NCBI GenBank assembly: GCA_021372495.1
Contig: JAJFUF010000006.1
Location: 1 to 64,000, forward strand
Direction of reading: 5' to 3'
DNA length: 64,000 bases
Origin: Lysobacteraceae bacterium
Lineage (GTDB): Bacteria; Pseudomonadota; Gammaproteobacteria; Xanthomonadales; Rhodanobacteraceae
Below, piece after piece: positions 45,692 to 56,597 of the stretch (its first letter is position 1; every line of letters begins with the position of its first letter). A model generated the notes under the pieces. The model did not search any database. It was given only the letters and a program-made list of their open reading frames with translations, and was not told the DNA's origin. Position numbers and translations under genes: made by a program.

Positions 45692-46447
45692 CTAACTGGC
45701 GTTCTGCGCGATCCACACCAGGCTGGCGAAGCGCCCGCTGCGCGCGCCGTCGCGGCGATAGGAATGGAAGCGCGGGTCGGCGCGGGTATCGAAGCCGCCG
45801 CCGTGCACGCGGGTCACGCCGGCGGCGGCGAGGCGGCGGCGCGCCAGCGCTTCGAGGTCGCAATGCCAGTGGCCGGGGCGGGTCGGCGCGAAGGCGATGG
45901 CAGCGCCGGGGTCGGCATCGACGAAAGCCGCGCGCACTTCCTCGCCCACTTCGTACGACGCCGCGCCGATCGCCGGGCCCAGCCACGCCAGCACGCGCGC
46001 CGGCGGCGCGGCGAGCGCGCCCAGCGTCGCTTCCAGCACGCCGGCCGACAGCCCGCGCCAGCCGGCATGCGCGGCGGCGACGGCGCCGCCGTCGTCACGC
46101 GCGAACAGCAGCGGCAGGCAGTCGGCGGTGAGGATGGCGAGCACGCGGCCGGGCGTGCGCGTCAGCGCGGCGTCGGCCTGCGGCTCGCCGCCGGGCGCGG
46201 CGGCATCGGCATCGACCACCCGCGTGCCGTGCACCTGGCGCAGCCACAGCGGCGCGGACGGCAGCGCCAGCGCGTCGGCCAGCGCGGCGCGGTTGGCGGC
46301 GACCGCGGCCGGGTCGTCGCCGCTGCGCGCGCCGAGGTTGCACGGCCCGAACGGCGCCACCGACACCCCCGGCGCTGCGCGCGTGGCGACCGCCGCGCGC
46401 ACGCGCGGCGGCGCGGGCCAGTCCGGCTGCAGAAAGCCGGTGCGCAC
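45692..46447 (-). CDS. pgeF: Multicopper-oxidase-like laccase-domain protein PgeF (YfiH)
   Basis: A 251-residue purine/peptidoglycan-editing protein. Family motifs: LRQVHGTRVVDAD, ILTADCLPLLFA (zinc Cys), AAHAGWRGLSAGVLEATL (zinc His) and DPRFHSYRRDGARSGRFASL. GTG 46447, one base after the rluD stop, gives the family length (about 243-250); the longer frame lies over rluD. Known for correcting MurC errors and as an adenosine phosphorylase/deaminase. Confidence 0.92.
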   Translation of the reverse strand: MRTGFLQPDWPAPPRVRAAVATRAAPGVSVAPFGPCNLGARSGDDPAAVAANRAALADALALPSAPLWLRQVHGTRVVDADAAAPGGEPQADAALTRTPGRVLAILTADCLPLLFARDDGGAVAAAHAGWRGLSAGVLEATLGALAAPPARVLAWLGPAIGAASYEVGEEVRAAFVDADPGAAIAFAPTRPGHWHCDLEALARRRLAAAGVTRVHGGGFDTRADPRFHSYRRDGARSGRFASLVWIAQNAS

Positions 46448-46448
46448 C

Positions 46449-47420
46449 TCAGCGCGACTCCGCGGCCAGGGCGGTGTCCGCGCGCAGCGCCTCGACCAGC
46501 GCGGCGAGGTCGGCCGGCCGTTCGGCGGCAAATTCGAGCGGCCGGCCATCGACCGGGTGCGCGAAGGCGAGCCGTTCGGCGTGCAGCGCCTGGCGGCGGA
46601 AGCCTTTCAGCGCCTCGACCAGCGCCGGGCTGGCGCCGCGCGGCAGCCTGAGGCCGCCGCCGTACAGCGGGTCGCCGACCAGCGGGTGGCCGATGTGCGC
46701 CAGGTGCACGCGGATCTGATGCGTGCGCCCGGTTTCGAGATTGCATTGCAGCAGCGTGTGCGCGCGAAAGCGCTCGCGCACGCGGTAGTGCGTGACCGCG
46801 CGCCTGCCGCCGTCGCCGTCGCGCACGGCCTGGCGCAAACGATCGACCGGATGGCGGCCGAGCGGCGCGTCCACCGTGCCGCCGGCAACCAGCGTGCCCA
46901 GCACCACCGCCTCGTACTGGCGGTGCACGTCGCGCGCGGCGAGCATCGCCACCAGCGCGGTATGCGCGCGCAGCGACTTCGCCACCACCATCAGGCCGGA
47001 GGTGTCCTTGTCGAGGCGGTGCACGATGCCCGCGCGCGGCACCTGCGCCAGCGCCGCATCGTGGTGCAGCAGGGCGTTCTGCAGCGTGCCGGCCGGGTTG
47101 CCGGCGCCGGGGTGCACGACCAAACCGGCCGGCTTGACCAGCACCAGCAGGTCGGCGTCCTCGTAGCGGACGTCCAGCGCGATCGGCTGCGGCACCATCG
47201 CGACCTCGTCCTCGAGGCGCGGCGTCAGCTCGACCGTCTCGCCGCCGCGCACCACGTGGCGCGGGGCGACCGCGGCGCCGTCGAGGCGCGCCGCGCCGGC
47301 GCGTATCCACGCGCTGAGGCGCGAACGCGAGAACTCGGGGAACATCCGCGCCAGCGCCTGGTCGAAGCGCCGACCCGCCTCCTCCGGCGGGATCGCGGTC
47401 CGGCGTACCGGTTCGTTCAT
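46449..47420 (-). CDS. rluD: 23S rRNA pseudouridine synthase RluD
   Basis: A 323-residue synthase for psi1911/1915/1917 in helix 69. An N-terminal S4 domain ([23 protein letters not shown]) is followed by the catalytic [17 protein letters not shown] and the late signature [25 protein letters not shown]. Divergent from bamD, the arrangement usual in proteobacteria; pgeF follows at one base. Confidence 0.95.
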   Translation of the reverse strand: MNEPVRRTAIPPEEAGRRFDQALARMFPEFSRSRLSAWIRAGAARLDGAAVAPRHVVRGGETVELTPRLEDEVAMVPQPIALDVRYEDADLLVLVKPAGLVVHPGAGNPAGTLQNALLHHDAALAQVPRAGIVHRLDKDTSGLMVVAKSLRAHTALVAMLAARDVHRQYEAVVLGTLVAGGTVDAPLGRHPVDRLRQAVRDGDGGRRAVTHYRVRERFRAHTLLQCNLETGRTHQIRVHLAHIGHPLVGDPLYGGGLRLPRGASPALVEALKGFRRQALHAERLAFAHPVDGRPLEFAAERPADLAALVEALRADTALAAESR

Positions 47421-47500
47421 GCCGCCCTCCGCGGGCGCGCTGCCGGCCGGGGGCCGGTTTGGGCTATCATGGCCATTCGTGTTTGCCTCCGGGTATTTCC

Positions 47501-48331
47501 ATGCGCGTCGCCCCGATCCTGCGTCTGCCGCTGCTCGCCCTGCTCGTGCTGCTGGTGGGCTGTTCGCACTTCGGCAAGAACAAGCGCGACGAAGCCGAAA
47601 CGCTGCCGGTCGAGCAGGTCTACGCCAAGGCGAAACAGTCGCTGCAGATCGGCAACTACGGCCGCGCCGAGAAAGCCTACCAGCGCCTGATCGCGCGCTT
47701 CCCGTTCGGGCCGTACACCGAGCAGTCCGAGCTCGAACTGGCCTATGCGCAGTACAAGAGCGACAAGCCGGACGACGCCTACTCGACGATCAACCGCTTC
47801 ATCAAGACCTATCCGACCAACAAGCATATCGATTACGCGTACTACCTGCGCGGCCTGATCAACTTCAACCGCACCAACTCGTTCCTCGAGAACTACATCA
47901 AGCGCGACCGGTCGCGTCGCGATCCGGGCTACGCGGTGCAGGCGTTCAACGACTTCTCCGACCTGGTCACGCGCTACCCGAACAGCCGCTACGCCAACGA
48001 CGGCCGCCAGCGCATGATCTACCTGCGCAACGGCCTCGCGCAGTACGAGCTGAACATCGCGATGTACTACCTGCGCATCCAGGCCTACGTCGCCGCCGCC
48101 GACCGCGCCGAGTACATCATCGAGCATTATCAGCAGACGCCGCAGGCGGCCGATGCGCTGGCGGTGATGACCAAGAGCTACCGCAAGCTCGGCCAGACCA
48201 AGCTCGCCGACGACGCCGAGCGCGTGCTCAAGCTGAACTACCCCAACCACCCGTATCTCGCCGACCAGAAGGGCTGGCCCAAGCGGCCGTCGACGATCCG
48301 CCGCATGATCCCGCTGTCGGGGCATTACTGA
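47501..48331 (+). CDS. bamD: Outer membrane assembly lipoprotein BamD
   Basis: A 276-residue BAM-complex lipoprotein. Signal peptide with lipobox LLVGC (Cys20), then five TPR-like helices pairs starting [26 protein letters not shown] with [22 protein letters not shown] 47501 follows TATCAT (47465), a plausible -10. The C-terminus is [18 protein letters not shown]. Essential partner of BamA. Confidence 0.95.
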   Translation: MRVAPILRLPLLALLVLLVGCSHFGKNKRDEAETLPVEQVYAKAKQSLQIGNYGRAEKAYQRLIARFPFGPYTEQSELELAYAQYKSDKPDDAYSTINRFIKTYPTNKHIDYAYYLRGLINFNRTNSFLENYIKRDRSRRDPGYAVQAFNDFSDLVTRYPNSRYANDGRQRMIYLRNGLAQYELNIAMYYLRIQAYVAAADRAEYIIEHYQQTPQAADALAVMTKSYRKLGQTKLADDAERVLKLNYPNHPYLADQKGWPKRPSTIRRMIPLSGHY

Positions 48332-48334
48332 GGC

Positions 48335-48438
48335 GGGACTCGGGACTCGGGACTCGGGAAAGGCTCGACCGGTCGTCATTCCCGCGCCAGCGGGAATCCA
48401 TCTCGTCCTTTCCGGTCGCCCGCACGCAGGCTCCTACC
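48335..48438. repeat. Heptad array plus two REP palindromes (copy 8)
   Basis: GGGACTC x3 and GGGAAAG (48335-48362) begin 4 bases after the bamD stop. Then comes ATTCCCGC-GCCA-GCGGGAAT (48378-48397), then CCTTTCC/GGTCGCC (48407-48420) as a possible right arm, and a GTAG-type REP, GGTCGCCCGCACGCAGGCTC (48414-48438). Same order as at 35271. It fills the convergent bamD-nadE gap and may end transcription. Confidence 0.7.
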
Positions 48439-48446
48439 GGCGGGCG

Positions 48447-50060
48447 TCAACGCCAGCCTGAGGTGATCGGGTAGCGGCGGTCGCGGCCGAACGCGCGCGT
48501 GGTGATGCGCGGGCCCGGCGCCGACTGCCGGCGCTTGAACTCGTTGGCCAGCACCAGCCGCGCGACGCGGCGCACCGTTTCGGCGTCGAAGCCGGCGGCG
48601 ACGATCTCGGCCTGCGACTGCTCGCCCTCGACGAAGCGCTCGAGGATCGCGTCCAGCACCTCGTACGGCGGCAGCGAGTCCTGGTCGGTCTGGTGCTCGC
48701 GCAGCTCGGCCGAGGGCGCGCGCTCGATCACCGCCGGCGGGATCGCCTCGCCGCGCGCGTTGCGCCAGCGCGCCAGGCGGTACACCAGCGTCTTGTACAC
48801 GTCCTTCAGCGGCGCGTAGGCGCCGCACATGTCGCCGTACAGCGTGGCGTAGCCGACCGCCATCTCGCTCTTGTTGCCGGTCGACAGCAGCAGGCGGCCG
48901 CTCTTGTTGCTGAGCGCCATCAGCATCACGCCGCGGCAGCGCGACTGCAGGTTCTCCTCGGTGACGTCGGCCGGCTTGCCGGCGAAGGCCGGCGCCAGCG
49001 TGCCGAGGAACGCCTGGAACGCCGGCTCGATCGACAGCACCTGGTAGTCCACGCCGAGACGTTCCGCCTGCGCCCGCGCCTCACGCAGCGATAGCTCGGA
49101 GGTGTAGCGCGTCGGCAGCATCACCGCACCGACGCGCGAAGACCCCAGCGCATCCACCGCCAGCGCCAGCGTCAGCGCCGAGTCGATGCCGCCTGACAGC
49201 CCGAGCAGCACGCCGGGAAAGCCGTTCTTGTCGACGTAGTCGCGCACGCCGCGCACCAGGCCGGCGTAGACCGTGGCCTCGATGCCGGTATCTGCGGCGC
49301 GCGGCCAGTCGAGCGCGGCCAGGCGATGCGTCGCCGGGTCGTACTCGGCATGCAGCAGCGCGTCGACGAACGCCGGCGCGCGCGCCGCGACCGTGCCGTC
49401 CGGCTGCACCAGCAGCGCGCCGCCGTCGAACAGCAGGTCGTCCTGGCCGCCGACCGCGTTGACGTAGGCGATCGCCACGCCGTTGTCGCGCGCGCGTTGC
49501 GCCAGAACGCGCTCGCGCGTCGTCGCCTGCTGCAGGTCGTAGGGCGAGGCGTTGATCACCAGCAGCAGCTTGGCGCCGGCCGCCGCGGCCTTCGCCGCGG
49601 GCTCCGGTTCCCAGATGTCCTCGCAGACCAGCAGGCCGACGCGCACGCCGTCGATCTCGGCCACCGCGGCGTCGTGGCCCGGGCGGAACCAGCGCTTCTC
49701 GTCGAACACGGTGTAGTTCGGCAGCGCCTGCTTGCGATAGGTCAGCGCGATGCGGCCGTCGCGCAGCAGGCTGGCGGCGTTGTACACCTCGCCCTGCGCG
49801 TGCGGGTGGCCGACGATCGCGGCGATGCCCTGCGCCGTGCCCGCCAGCTCCTGCAGCTCCTGCGTGCAGGCCTCGAGGAAGCTCGGCCGCAGCAGCAGGT
49901 CCTCCGGCGGATAGCCGCTCAAGGTCAGTTCGGGAAAGGCGACCAGCGCCGCCCCGCCGGCGCGCGCCTGCGCCATCAGTTCGCGCGCGCGCGCCGCGTT
50001 GGCGGCGACCGCGCCGACCGGAAGATCGTGCTGGGCCAGCGCAAAGCGCAGCTTGGCCAT
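48447..50060 (-). CDS. nadE: Glutamine-dependent NAD+ synthetase NadE
   Basis: A 537-residue two-domain enzyme. Residues 1 to about 255 form a nitrilase-like glutaminase (FPELTLSGYPPEDLLLR, YRKQALPNYTVFDEKRWF, LLVCEDIWEPEPA with the nucleophile Cys). Residues 270-537 form the synthetase with LGLSGGIDSALTLALAVDAL. ATG 50060 follows AAGGAGAAGCC. It makes NAD from deamido-NAD and ammonia drawn from glutamine. A TATGCTC palindrome lies 38 bases before the start, as at nadA. Confidence 0.95.
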   Translation of the reverse strand: MAKLRFALAQHDLPVGAVAANAARARELMAQARAGGAALVAFPELTLSGYPPEDLLLRPSFLEACTQELQELAGTAQGIAAIVGHPHAQGEVYNAASLLRDGRIALTYRKQALPNYTVFDEKRWFRPGHDAAVAEIDGVRVGLLVCEDIWEPEPAAKAAAAGAKLLLVINASPYDLQQATTRERVLAQRARDNGVAIAYVNAVGGQDDLLFDGGALLVQPDGTVAARAPAFVDALLHAEYDPATHRLAALDWPRAADTGIEATVYAGLVRGVRDYVDKNGFPGVLLGLSGGIDSALTLALAVDALGSSRVGAVMLPTRYTSELSLREARAQAERLGVDYQVLSIEPAFQAFLGTLAPAFAGKPADVTEENLQSRCRGVMLMALSNKSGRLLLSTGNKSEMAVGYATLYGDMCGAYAPLKDVYKTLVYRLARWRNARGEAIPPAVIERAPSAELREHQTDQDSLPPYEVLDAILERFVEGEQSQAEIVAAGFDAETVRRVARLVLANEFKRRQSAPGPRITTRAFGRDRRYPITSGWR

Positions 50061-50097
50061 CGGCTTCTCCTTGGCGTTCGTGGCGCTACTGCGCCTT

Positions 50098-50116
50098 TAT
50101 GCTCTGCGGGAGCATA
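50098..50116. promoter_or_regulatory. Putative NAD-biosynthesis operator at nadE
   Basis: A perfect palindrome TATGCTC-TGCGG-GAGCATA with arms and 5-base spacer length identical to the nadA site at 16881; only the spacer bases differ. It lies 38 bases before the nadE ATG and contains TATGCT on the minus strand, which may be the -10. Confidence 0.65.
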
Positions 50117-50152
50117 ACACGAGGCTCCGCGCCGGCCGCGCCCGCCGCCAGC

Positions 50153-50183
50153 GCAAAACAAAGGCCGCGGCATGCCGCGGCCT
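50153..50183 (-). terminator. Rho-independent terminator of sucCD
   Basis: A perfect 22-base palindrome (50162-50183, AGGCCGCGGCA with TGCCGCGGCCT) is followed on the minus strand by TTTGTTTTG. It lies about 30 bases after the sucD stop. Confidence 0.85.
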
Positions 50184-50212
50184 ATGTCCGGACGGGTCGC
50201 TGCCGCGCAAGC

Positions 50213-51088
50213 TTACTTGCGCATGCGCTCCGCCAGCGTCTTGCCGAGGTCGGCCGGTGAACGCACCGTGGTCACGCCCGCCTTTTCCAGCGCCTCGAAC
50301 TTGGCTGCGGCGGTGCCCTTGCCGCCGGAGATGATCGCGCCGGCGTGGCCCATGCGCTTGCCGGCCGGGGCGGACGCGCCGGCGATGAACGACACCACCG
50401 GCTTCTTCACGTACTCGGCGATGAACTCGGCCGCTTCTTCCTCGGCGCTGCCGCCGATCTCGCCGACCATGATGATGCCCTCGGTCTGCGCATCGTCCTG
50501 GAACAGCTTCAGGCAGTCGATGAAGTTCATGCCCTGGATCGGGTCGCCGCCGATGCCGATCACCGTGCTCTGGCCGAGACCGACGTTGGTGGTCTGGAAC
50601 ACCGCCTCGTAGGTCAGCGTGCCGGAGCGCGAGACGATGCCGACCTTGCCCGGCGTGTGGATGTGGCCCGGCATGATGCCGATCTTGCACTCGCCCGGGG
50701 TGATGATGCCGGGGCAGTTGGGGCCGATCAGCACGGTATCCGGATAGCCCTTCAGCGCGTTCTTGACGCGCAGCATGTCCAGCACCGGAATGCCTTCGGT
50801 GATGGTGACGATCACGCGGATGCCGGCGTCGGCGGCTTCCAGGATCGCGTCGGCCGCGAACGGCGGCGGCACGAAGATCACCGAGGCGTCGGCGCCGGTG
50901 TCGTCCACCGCGTCCTGCACGGTGTTGTAGACCGGCAGGCCGATGTGCTCGCTGCCGCCCTTGCCCGGCGTGACGCCGCCGACCAGCTTGGTGCCGTAGT
51001 CGACCGCCTGCTCGGAGTGGAAGGTGCCCTGCTGGCCGGTGAAGCCCTGGCAGATGACCTTGGTGTTCTTGTTGACCAGTACGCTCAT
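50213..51088 (-). CDS. sucD: Succinyl-CoA synthetase alpha subunit
   Basis: A 291-residue TCA-cycle subunit. CoA-binding [19 protein letters not shown] is followed by [35 protein letters not shown] and the phospho-His region [17 protein letters not shown]. It forms an alpha2beta2 enzyme with SucC, encoded 17 bases upstream. Followed by a strong terminator. Confidence 0.97.
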   Translation of the reverse strand: MSVLVNKNTKVICQGFTGQQGTFHSEQAVDYGTKLVGGVTPGKGGSEHIGLPVYNTVQDAVDDTGADASVIFVPPPFAADAILEAADAGIRVIVTITEGIPVLDMLRVKNALKGYPDTVLIGPNCPGIITPGECKIGIMPGHIHTPGKVGIVSRSGTLTYEAVFQTTNVGLGQSTVIGIGGDPIQGMNFIDCLKLFQDDAQTEGIIMVGEIGGSAEEEAAEFIAEYVKKPVVSFIAGASAPAGKRMGHAGAIISGGKGTAAAKFEALEKAGVTTVRSPADLGKTLAERMRK

Positions 51089-51105
51089 GAGTTCTTTCCT
51101 TCCCC

Positions 51106-52269
<1,164 letters not shown>

Positions 52270-52564
52270 GCCTGCACCTTGAACGAACGGAAACGGGAAA
52301 CGCGCCGCGAACGATGCGCGCACGGCGCGCAACGGACTGCGCAGGGGGCACGCGTGCGGCCTGTGAGCCGGCGCGGCGCGAGCAAGACAACGGGATATTG
52401 TCCCGGAAGCGTCCGTCGATGGCAAAGGGGACGCCCCCGGCCGTCGCGCGCCCGGCAAGCCGGAGCTCCCTAGGCAAGCGCGCCCGACCCGCTTACCTTA
52501 GGCACATGAGCCCGCCCTTCCCCGTCCGCAGTCCGCACCAGGCCCGTTGAGCCGGGGTCCCGCC

Positions 52565-54193
52565 GTGTCCACCGCCGTCGCCCATGCCTCGCACGCGCCC
52601 TCCGGCGCCGGCGCGCTGCGCCGCGAGATCTACTTCTTCAACCTGTTCCGCGTGCTGCAGGCGGCGGTATACATCGGCCTGAGCTTCAGCCCGCTGGCGG
52701 CCGACTGGATCCCGCTGCGCGAGCCGCTGCTGGGCCGGCTGACCGCGGTGCTGTACCTGCTGTTCGCGCTGCTGGCGCTGGTGCAGACGCGCGTCTGGCA
52801 GCAGCATGCGCGCGCGGCGATCGCGGTCGCGCTGTGCGCGGACGTGCTGGCGGCGCTGCTGACCATCGCCGCGCTGCCCACCGCGCTCAACGGCGTGGCG
52901 CTGATGCTGGTGGTGGACATCTCCGCCGGCGCGCTGCTGCTGCCGCTGCGCCACGGCATGTTCTTCGCCGCGCTGGCCACGCTGGCCGTGCTCGGCCACA
53001 CCTTCTCGGAAAGCTCCGGCGCGCGCGACGTCGAGCGCGACATGCTGGAGTCGGCGCTGTTCGGACTGGCCTATTTCGCCGCCGCCTCGCTGTGCTACGC
53101 GCTCGGCAAGCAGATGCGCGAGACCGAGGCGCTGGCCGAGCGCCGCGGCCTCGACCTGGCCAACCTGGCCCAGGTCAACGAGCTGATCATCCGGCGCATG
53201 CAGACCGGCGTGCTGCTGGTCGACGAGGCCAACCGCGTCCACCAGATGAACGAGTCGGCGTGGATGCTGCTCGGCAGCCCGCCCGCGGACCGCCGCGACC
53301 TCGGCGCGGTGGCGCCGGAGCTGTCGCGCCGGCTCTACCACTGGCGCACCTCGGACAAGACCGACCAGACCTCGGTGGCGCTGGCCGAGGGCGTGCCCGA
53401 AGTGGTGCCGCGCTTCACCCGCCTGGCCGCCAACGACGATTCGCACGTGCTGATCTTCCTCGACGACACCTCGCTGGTGTCGCGCCGCGCCGAGGAGCTG
53501 ACCCTGGCCTCGCTGGGCCGGCTGTCCGCCTCGATCGCGCACGAGATCCGCAACCCGCTGGCGGCGATCCGCTATTCCGCGCAGCTGCTGGCCGAATCCG
53601 AGGACCTGCCCGCCGCCGACCAGCGCATGGTCGAGATCATCAACAACCACTGCGGGCGGATGAACGACATCATCGAGAACATCCTGCAACTGTCGCGCCG
53701 CGACCGCTCGCGGCCGGAGGTGCTGGACCTGAACGCCTGGGCGCTGGCCTTCACCGACGAGTACAAGGAATCCAACGACATCGGCGCCGACTCGCTGCGC
53801 GCGATCGTGCAGCCGCGCACGGTCGAGGCGCTGGCCGATCCGCAGCACCTGCAGCAGGTGGTGTGGAACCTCGTGCAGAACGCGCTGCGCTACGGGCGCA
53901 TGCCGGGCGAGTCGGCGCGGGTGATGGTGGTGGCGCGCCACGCCTCCGACTTCGGCCCGCCGGTGATCGAGGTGATCGACCGCGGTCCAGGCATCCCGCC
54001 GAAGGTCGCCGCGCAGATCTTCGAGCCGTTCTTCACCACCCACGAATACGGCACCGGGCTGGGCCTGTATCTCGCCAAGCAGATGTGCGAGGCCAACCAG
54101 GCCACGCTCGAGTACGTGCCGGTGGCCGGCGGCGGCAGTTGCTTCCGCATCACCCTGACCCCGCCGGCGAACGCGCCGGGCGCGCCGGCCTGA
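52565..54193 (+). CDS. pilS: Type IV pilus sensor histidine kinase PilS
   Basis: A 542-residue kinase with six N-terminal TM helices (about 30-190), a PAS-like region (NELIIRRMQTGVLLVDEANR), the HisKA box SIAHEIRNPLAAIRYSAQLL (His near 325) and an HATPase with QNALRYG, DRGPGIP and GTGLGLYLAKQM. Start: GTG 52565 after GCCGGGG; TTG 52547 is an alternative. Paired with pilR. In Pseudomonas PilS senses pilin level in the membrane. Confidence 0.93.
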   Translation: MSTAVAHASHAPSGAGALRREIYFFNLFRVLQAAVYIGLSFSPLAADWIPLREPLLGRLTAVLYLLFALLALVQTRVWQQHARAAIAVALCADVLAALLTIAALPTALNGVALMLVVDISAGALLLPLRHGMFFAALATLAVLGHTFSESSGARDVERDMLESALFGLAYFAAASLCYALGKQMRETEALAERRGLDLANLAQVNELIIRRMQTGVLLVDEANRVHQMNESAWMLLGSPPADRRDLGAVAPELSRRLYHWRTSDKTDQTSVALAEGVPEVVPRFTRLAANDDSHVLIFLDDTSLVSRRAEELTLASLGRLSASIAHEIRNPLAAIRYSAQLLAESEDLPAADQRMVEIINNHCGRMNDIIENILQLSRRDRSRPEVLDLNAWALAFTDEYKESNDIGADSLRAIVQPRTVEALADPQHLQQVVWNLVQNALRYGRMPGESARVMVVARHASDFGPPVIEVIDRGPGIPPKVAAQIFEPFFTTHEYGTGLGLYLAKQMCEANQATLEYVPVAGGGSCFRITLTPPANAPGAPA

Positions 54194-54309
54194 CGCGCGC
54201 GCTTTGCCGCGCGGCCGGCGCGCGGTACCCTCGCCGGGCGTACGCGCCGAGCGCAGCGCCCGAACGCCCGCGTCCGTCCGCACCCCCTGAGTCCAGCCAA
54301 GATCCGCCC

Positions 54310-55692
54310 ATGAGCAAGCAGACCGTCCTGGTCATCGACGATGAACGCGACATCCGCGAACTGCTGACCATCACCCTCGGCCGCATGGACCTCGACGTCG
54401 ATGCGGCCAGCAACGTCAGCGAAGCCAAACGCATGCTCGGCGAGCGCAGCTACGGCCTGTGCTTCACCGACATGCGCCTGCCCGACGGCTCCGGCCAGGA
54501 GCTGATCGAGCTGATCGCGCGGCAGTACCCGGAGACGCCGGTGGCGATGATCACCGCCTACGGCAACGTCGACGCGGCGGTCAACGCGCTCAAGGCCGGC
54601 GCCTTCGACTTCGTCTCCAAGCCGGTCGACATCGGCATGCTGCGCCGGCTGGTGCAGACCGCGCTGAGGCTGTCCGAGGAACGCCGCGGCGGCGACGCCG
54701 CGGTGGTTGCCGCCGCCAGCGCGCGCCTGATCGGCGATTCGCCGGCGATGCAGCAGGTGCGCGGCACCATCGGCAAGCTGGCGCGCAGCCAGGCGCCGGT
54801 CTACATCAGCGGCGAATCCGGCGTCGGCAAGGAGCTGGTCGCGCGGCTGATCCACGAGCAGGGCCCGCGCGCCGGCGGGCCGTTCGTGCCGGTCAATTGC
54901 GGCGCGATCCCCTCCGAGCTGATGGAGAGCGAATTCTTCGGCCACAAGAAGGGCTCGTTCACCGGCGCGCATGCCGACAAGGAAGGCCTGTTCCAGGCCG
55001 CCAACGGCGGCACCCTGTTCCTCGACGAAGTCGCCGAGCTGCCGGTGCACATGCAGGTCAAGCTGCTGCGCGTGATCCAGGAGAAGGCGGTGCGCCCGAT
55101 CGGCGGCCGCGGCGAAGTGCCGGTCGACGTGCGCATCCTCTCGGCCACGCACAAGGATCTCGCGCACCTGGTCGAGCAGGGCCACTTCCGCCAGGACCTG
55201 TTCTACCGCATCAACGTGATCGAGCTGCGCGTGCCGCCGCTGCGCGAGCGCCGCGAGGACGTGCCCAAGCTGGCCGGTCGCATCCTGCTGCGCCTGGCCG
55301 AGGAAAGCGGCGGCAGCGATCGGCCGACCCTGCGCCCGGCCGCGCTGCAGGCGCTGGTCGACTACGACTTTCCCGGCAACGTGCGCGAGCTCGAGAACAT
55401 CCTCGAACGCGCGGTGGCGCTGTGCGAGAACGGCCAGATCGAGGTGGCCGACCTGATGCTGTCGACGCGCGGCCCGCGCGTGGCCGTCGGCACCGCCGAC
55501 GAGGACGAGGACGATCCCGCCGAGATCCCGGCGGGCGAGATGCCGCTCGACGACTACATCTCCAACCTCGAGCGCGAGAAGATCATGAAGGCGCTGCAGG
55601 AAACCCGCTACAACAAGACCGCCGCGGCGAAGAAGCTCGGCATCACCTTCCGCGCGCTGCGCTACAAGTTGAAGAAGCTCGGCATCGATTGA
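54310..55692 (+). CDS. pilR: Sigma-54 response regulator PilR
   Basis: A 460-residue NtrC-family activator. Receiver domain with Asp54 (CFTDMRLPDG), an AAA+ domain with Walker A GESGVGKELVARLIHEQG, the sigma-54 loop GSFTGA (in place of GAFTGA), DFPGNVRELENILERAV, and a Fis-type HTH (NKTAAAKKLGITFRALRYK). Activates pilin transcription by RpoN. Followed at 5 bases by a heptad element. Confidence 0.95.
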   Translation: MSKQTVLVIDDERDIRELLTITLGRMDLDVDAASNVSEAKRMLGERSYGLCFTDMRLPDGSGQELIELIARQYPETPVAMITAYGNVDAAVNALKAGAFDFVSKPVDIGMLRRLVQTALRLSEERRGGDAAVVAAASARLIGDSPAMQQVRGTIGKLARSQAPVYISGESGVGKELVARLIHEQGPRAGGPFVPVNCGAIPSELMESEFFGHKKGSFTGAHADKEGLFQAANGGTLFLDEVAELPVHMQVKLLRVIQEKAVRPIGGRGEVPVDVRILSATHKDLAHLVEQGHFRQDLFYRINVIELRVPPLRERREDVPKLAGRILLRLAEESGGSDRPTLRPAALQALVDYDFPGNVRELENILERAVALCENGQIEVADLMLSTRGPRVAVGTADEDEDDPAEIPAGEMPLDDYISNLEREKIMKALQETRYNKTAAAKKLGITFRALRYKLKKLGID

Positions 55693-55696
55693 GAGC

Positions 55697-55816
55697 GGGA
55701 GACGGGTAGCGCCTCTCCGTCATTGCAGCGCAAGCCGAGACGACGGGATCGGGTCGTCGCGGGGTCACAACGTCCGCTTACGCTCCACGCGTGCGCGCCA
55801 TTTCTTCCCGTCTCCC
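55697..55816. repeat. Heptad inverted-repeat element (copy 9)
   Basis: Left arm: GGGAGAC, GGGTAGC (55697-55710). Right arm: TCTTCCC, GTCTCCC (55803-55816). The core has CGTCATTGCAGCGCAAGC, a degraded GTCATT-type REP, and a segment CACGCGTGCGCGCCAT that resembles CACCGCTGCGCGCCAT in the copy at 59043. Lies between pilR and the ssb terminator. Confidence 0.7.
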
Positions 55817-55861
55817 GCAGCCGTACGCTGCCAGGAACGTTTTCAACCGCGCGAGACTGGC

Positions 55862-55898
55862 AAAAAAAAAGCAAAGCCCTCTGGAAAGAGGGCTTTGC
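55862..55898 (-). terminator. Rho-independent terminator of ssb
   Basis: A perfect 12-bp stem, GCAAAGCCCTCT (55871-55882) with AGAGGGCTTTGC (55887-55898), loop GGAA, followed on the minus strand by nine T residues (55862-55870). The strongest terminator in the window. Confidence 0.95.
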
Positions 55899-55933
55899 GT
55901 CGATCTTGCTCAACAGTCTGCTGGAGGGGTTCT

Positions 55934-56425
55934 CTAGAACGGTATGTCGTCGTCCTCGAAACCGTCGCCGCCGCCGGACGGCGTCGGCGCGGACGGCGCC
56001 GGGGCGCGGCTGCCGCCCTGCGGGCGCGCCTGCTGCGGGCGCTCGCGATAGCCGCCGCCCTCGCCGCGCGAGGCGCCGCCTTCGCCGCCGGGGCCGCCGA
56101 GCAGCTGCATCTCGTTGGCGACGATCTCGGTGAAGAACTTTTCCTGGCCGTCGTTGCCGGTGAACTTGTCGGTGCGGATCGAGCCCTCGACGTACACTTG
56201 GCGACCCTTCTTCAGGTACTCGCCGGCGATCTCGGCGAGCTTGCCGAAGAACTTCACCCGGTGCCACTCGGTGCGTTCCTGGGTTTCGCCGCTCTGCTTG
56301 TCGCGCCACGACTCGGTGGTGGCGAGGCGGATGGTGGTGATGGCCGAGCCGGAGGCGGTATAGCGCGTTTCCGGATCCGCGCCGAGGTTGCCGATCAGGA
56401 TGACCTTGTTGACGCCGCGTGCCAT
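55934..56425 (-). CDS. ssb: Single-stranded DNA-binding protein
   Basis: A 163-residue SSB. OB-fold residues 1-112 ([56 protein letters not shown]), a Gly/Pro-rich linker, and the acidic C-terminal tip FEDDDIPF, which recruits partner proteins. ATG 56425. Divergent from ispB. Confidence 0.96.
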   Translation of the reverse strand: MARGVNKVILIGNLGADPETRYTASGSAITTIRLATTESWRDKQSGETQERTEWHRVKFFGKLAEIAGEYLKKGRQVYVEGSIRTDKFTGNDGQEKFFTEIVANEMQLLGGPGGEGGASRGEGGGYRERPQQARPQGGSRAPAPSAPTPSGGGDGFEDDDIPF

Positions 56426-56466
56426 GGAACGCCCCTCGAATGCGCGTGTCGGGAATGGGCCGGGAT

Positions 56467-56480
56467 CGTAGCATGCTACG
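56467..56480. promoter_or_regulatory. Perfect 14-base palindrome upstream of ssb
   Basis: CGTAGCATGCTACG is fully self-complementary and lies 42 bases before the ssb start, in the ssb-ispB divergent gap. It could be an operator; no known consensus fits with certainty. Confidence 0.3.
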
Positions 56481-56564
56481 CACGCGCCCGGACCGGACCC
56501 GCGCCGCGCCGGCGCGTAGGGCGGATCTGCCGGCGCGCGTCCGCCGGCGCCGCCCCGCGCAGCC

Positions 56565-56570
56565 TATAAT
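56565..56570 (+). promoter_or_regulatory. -10 element of ispB
   Basis: A perfect TATAAT, unusual in this GC-rich DNA, lies 28 bases before the ispB ATG. No good -35 is seen 16-18 bases upstream. Confidence 0.6.
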
Positions 56571-56597
56571 CCGCGCTCCATTCGCCCCGGAGCCCGC

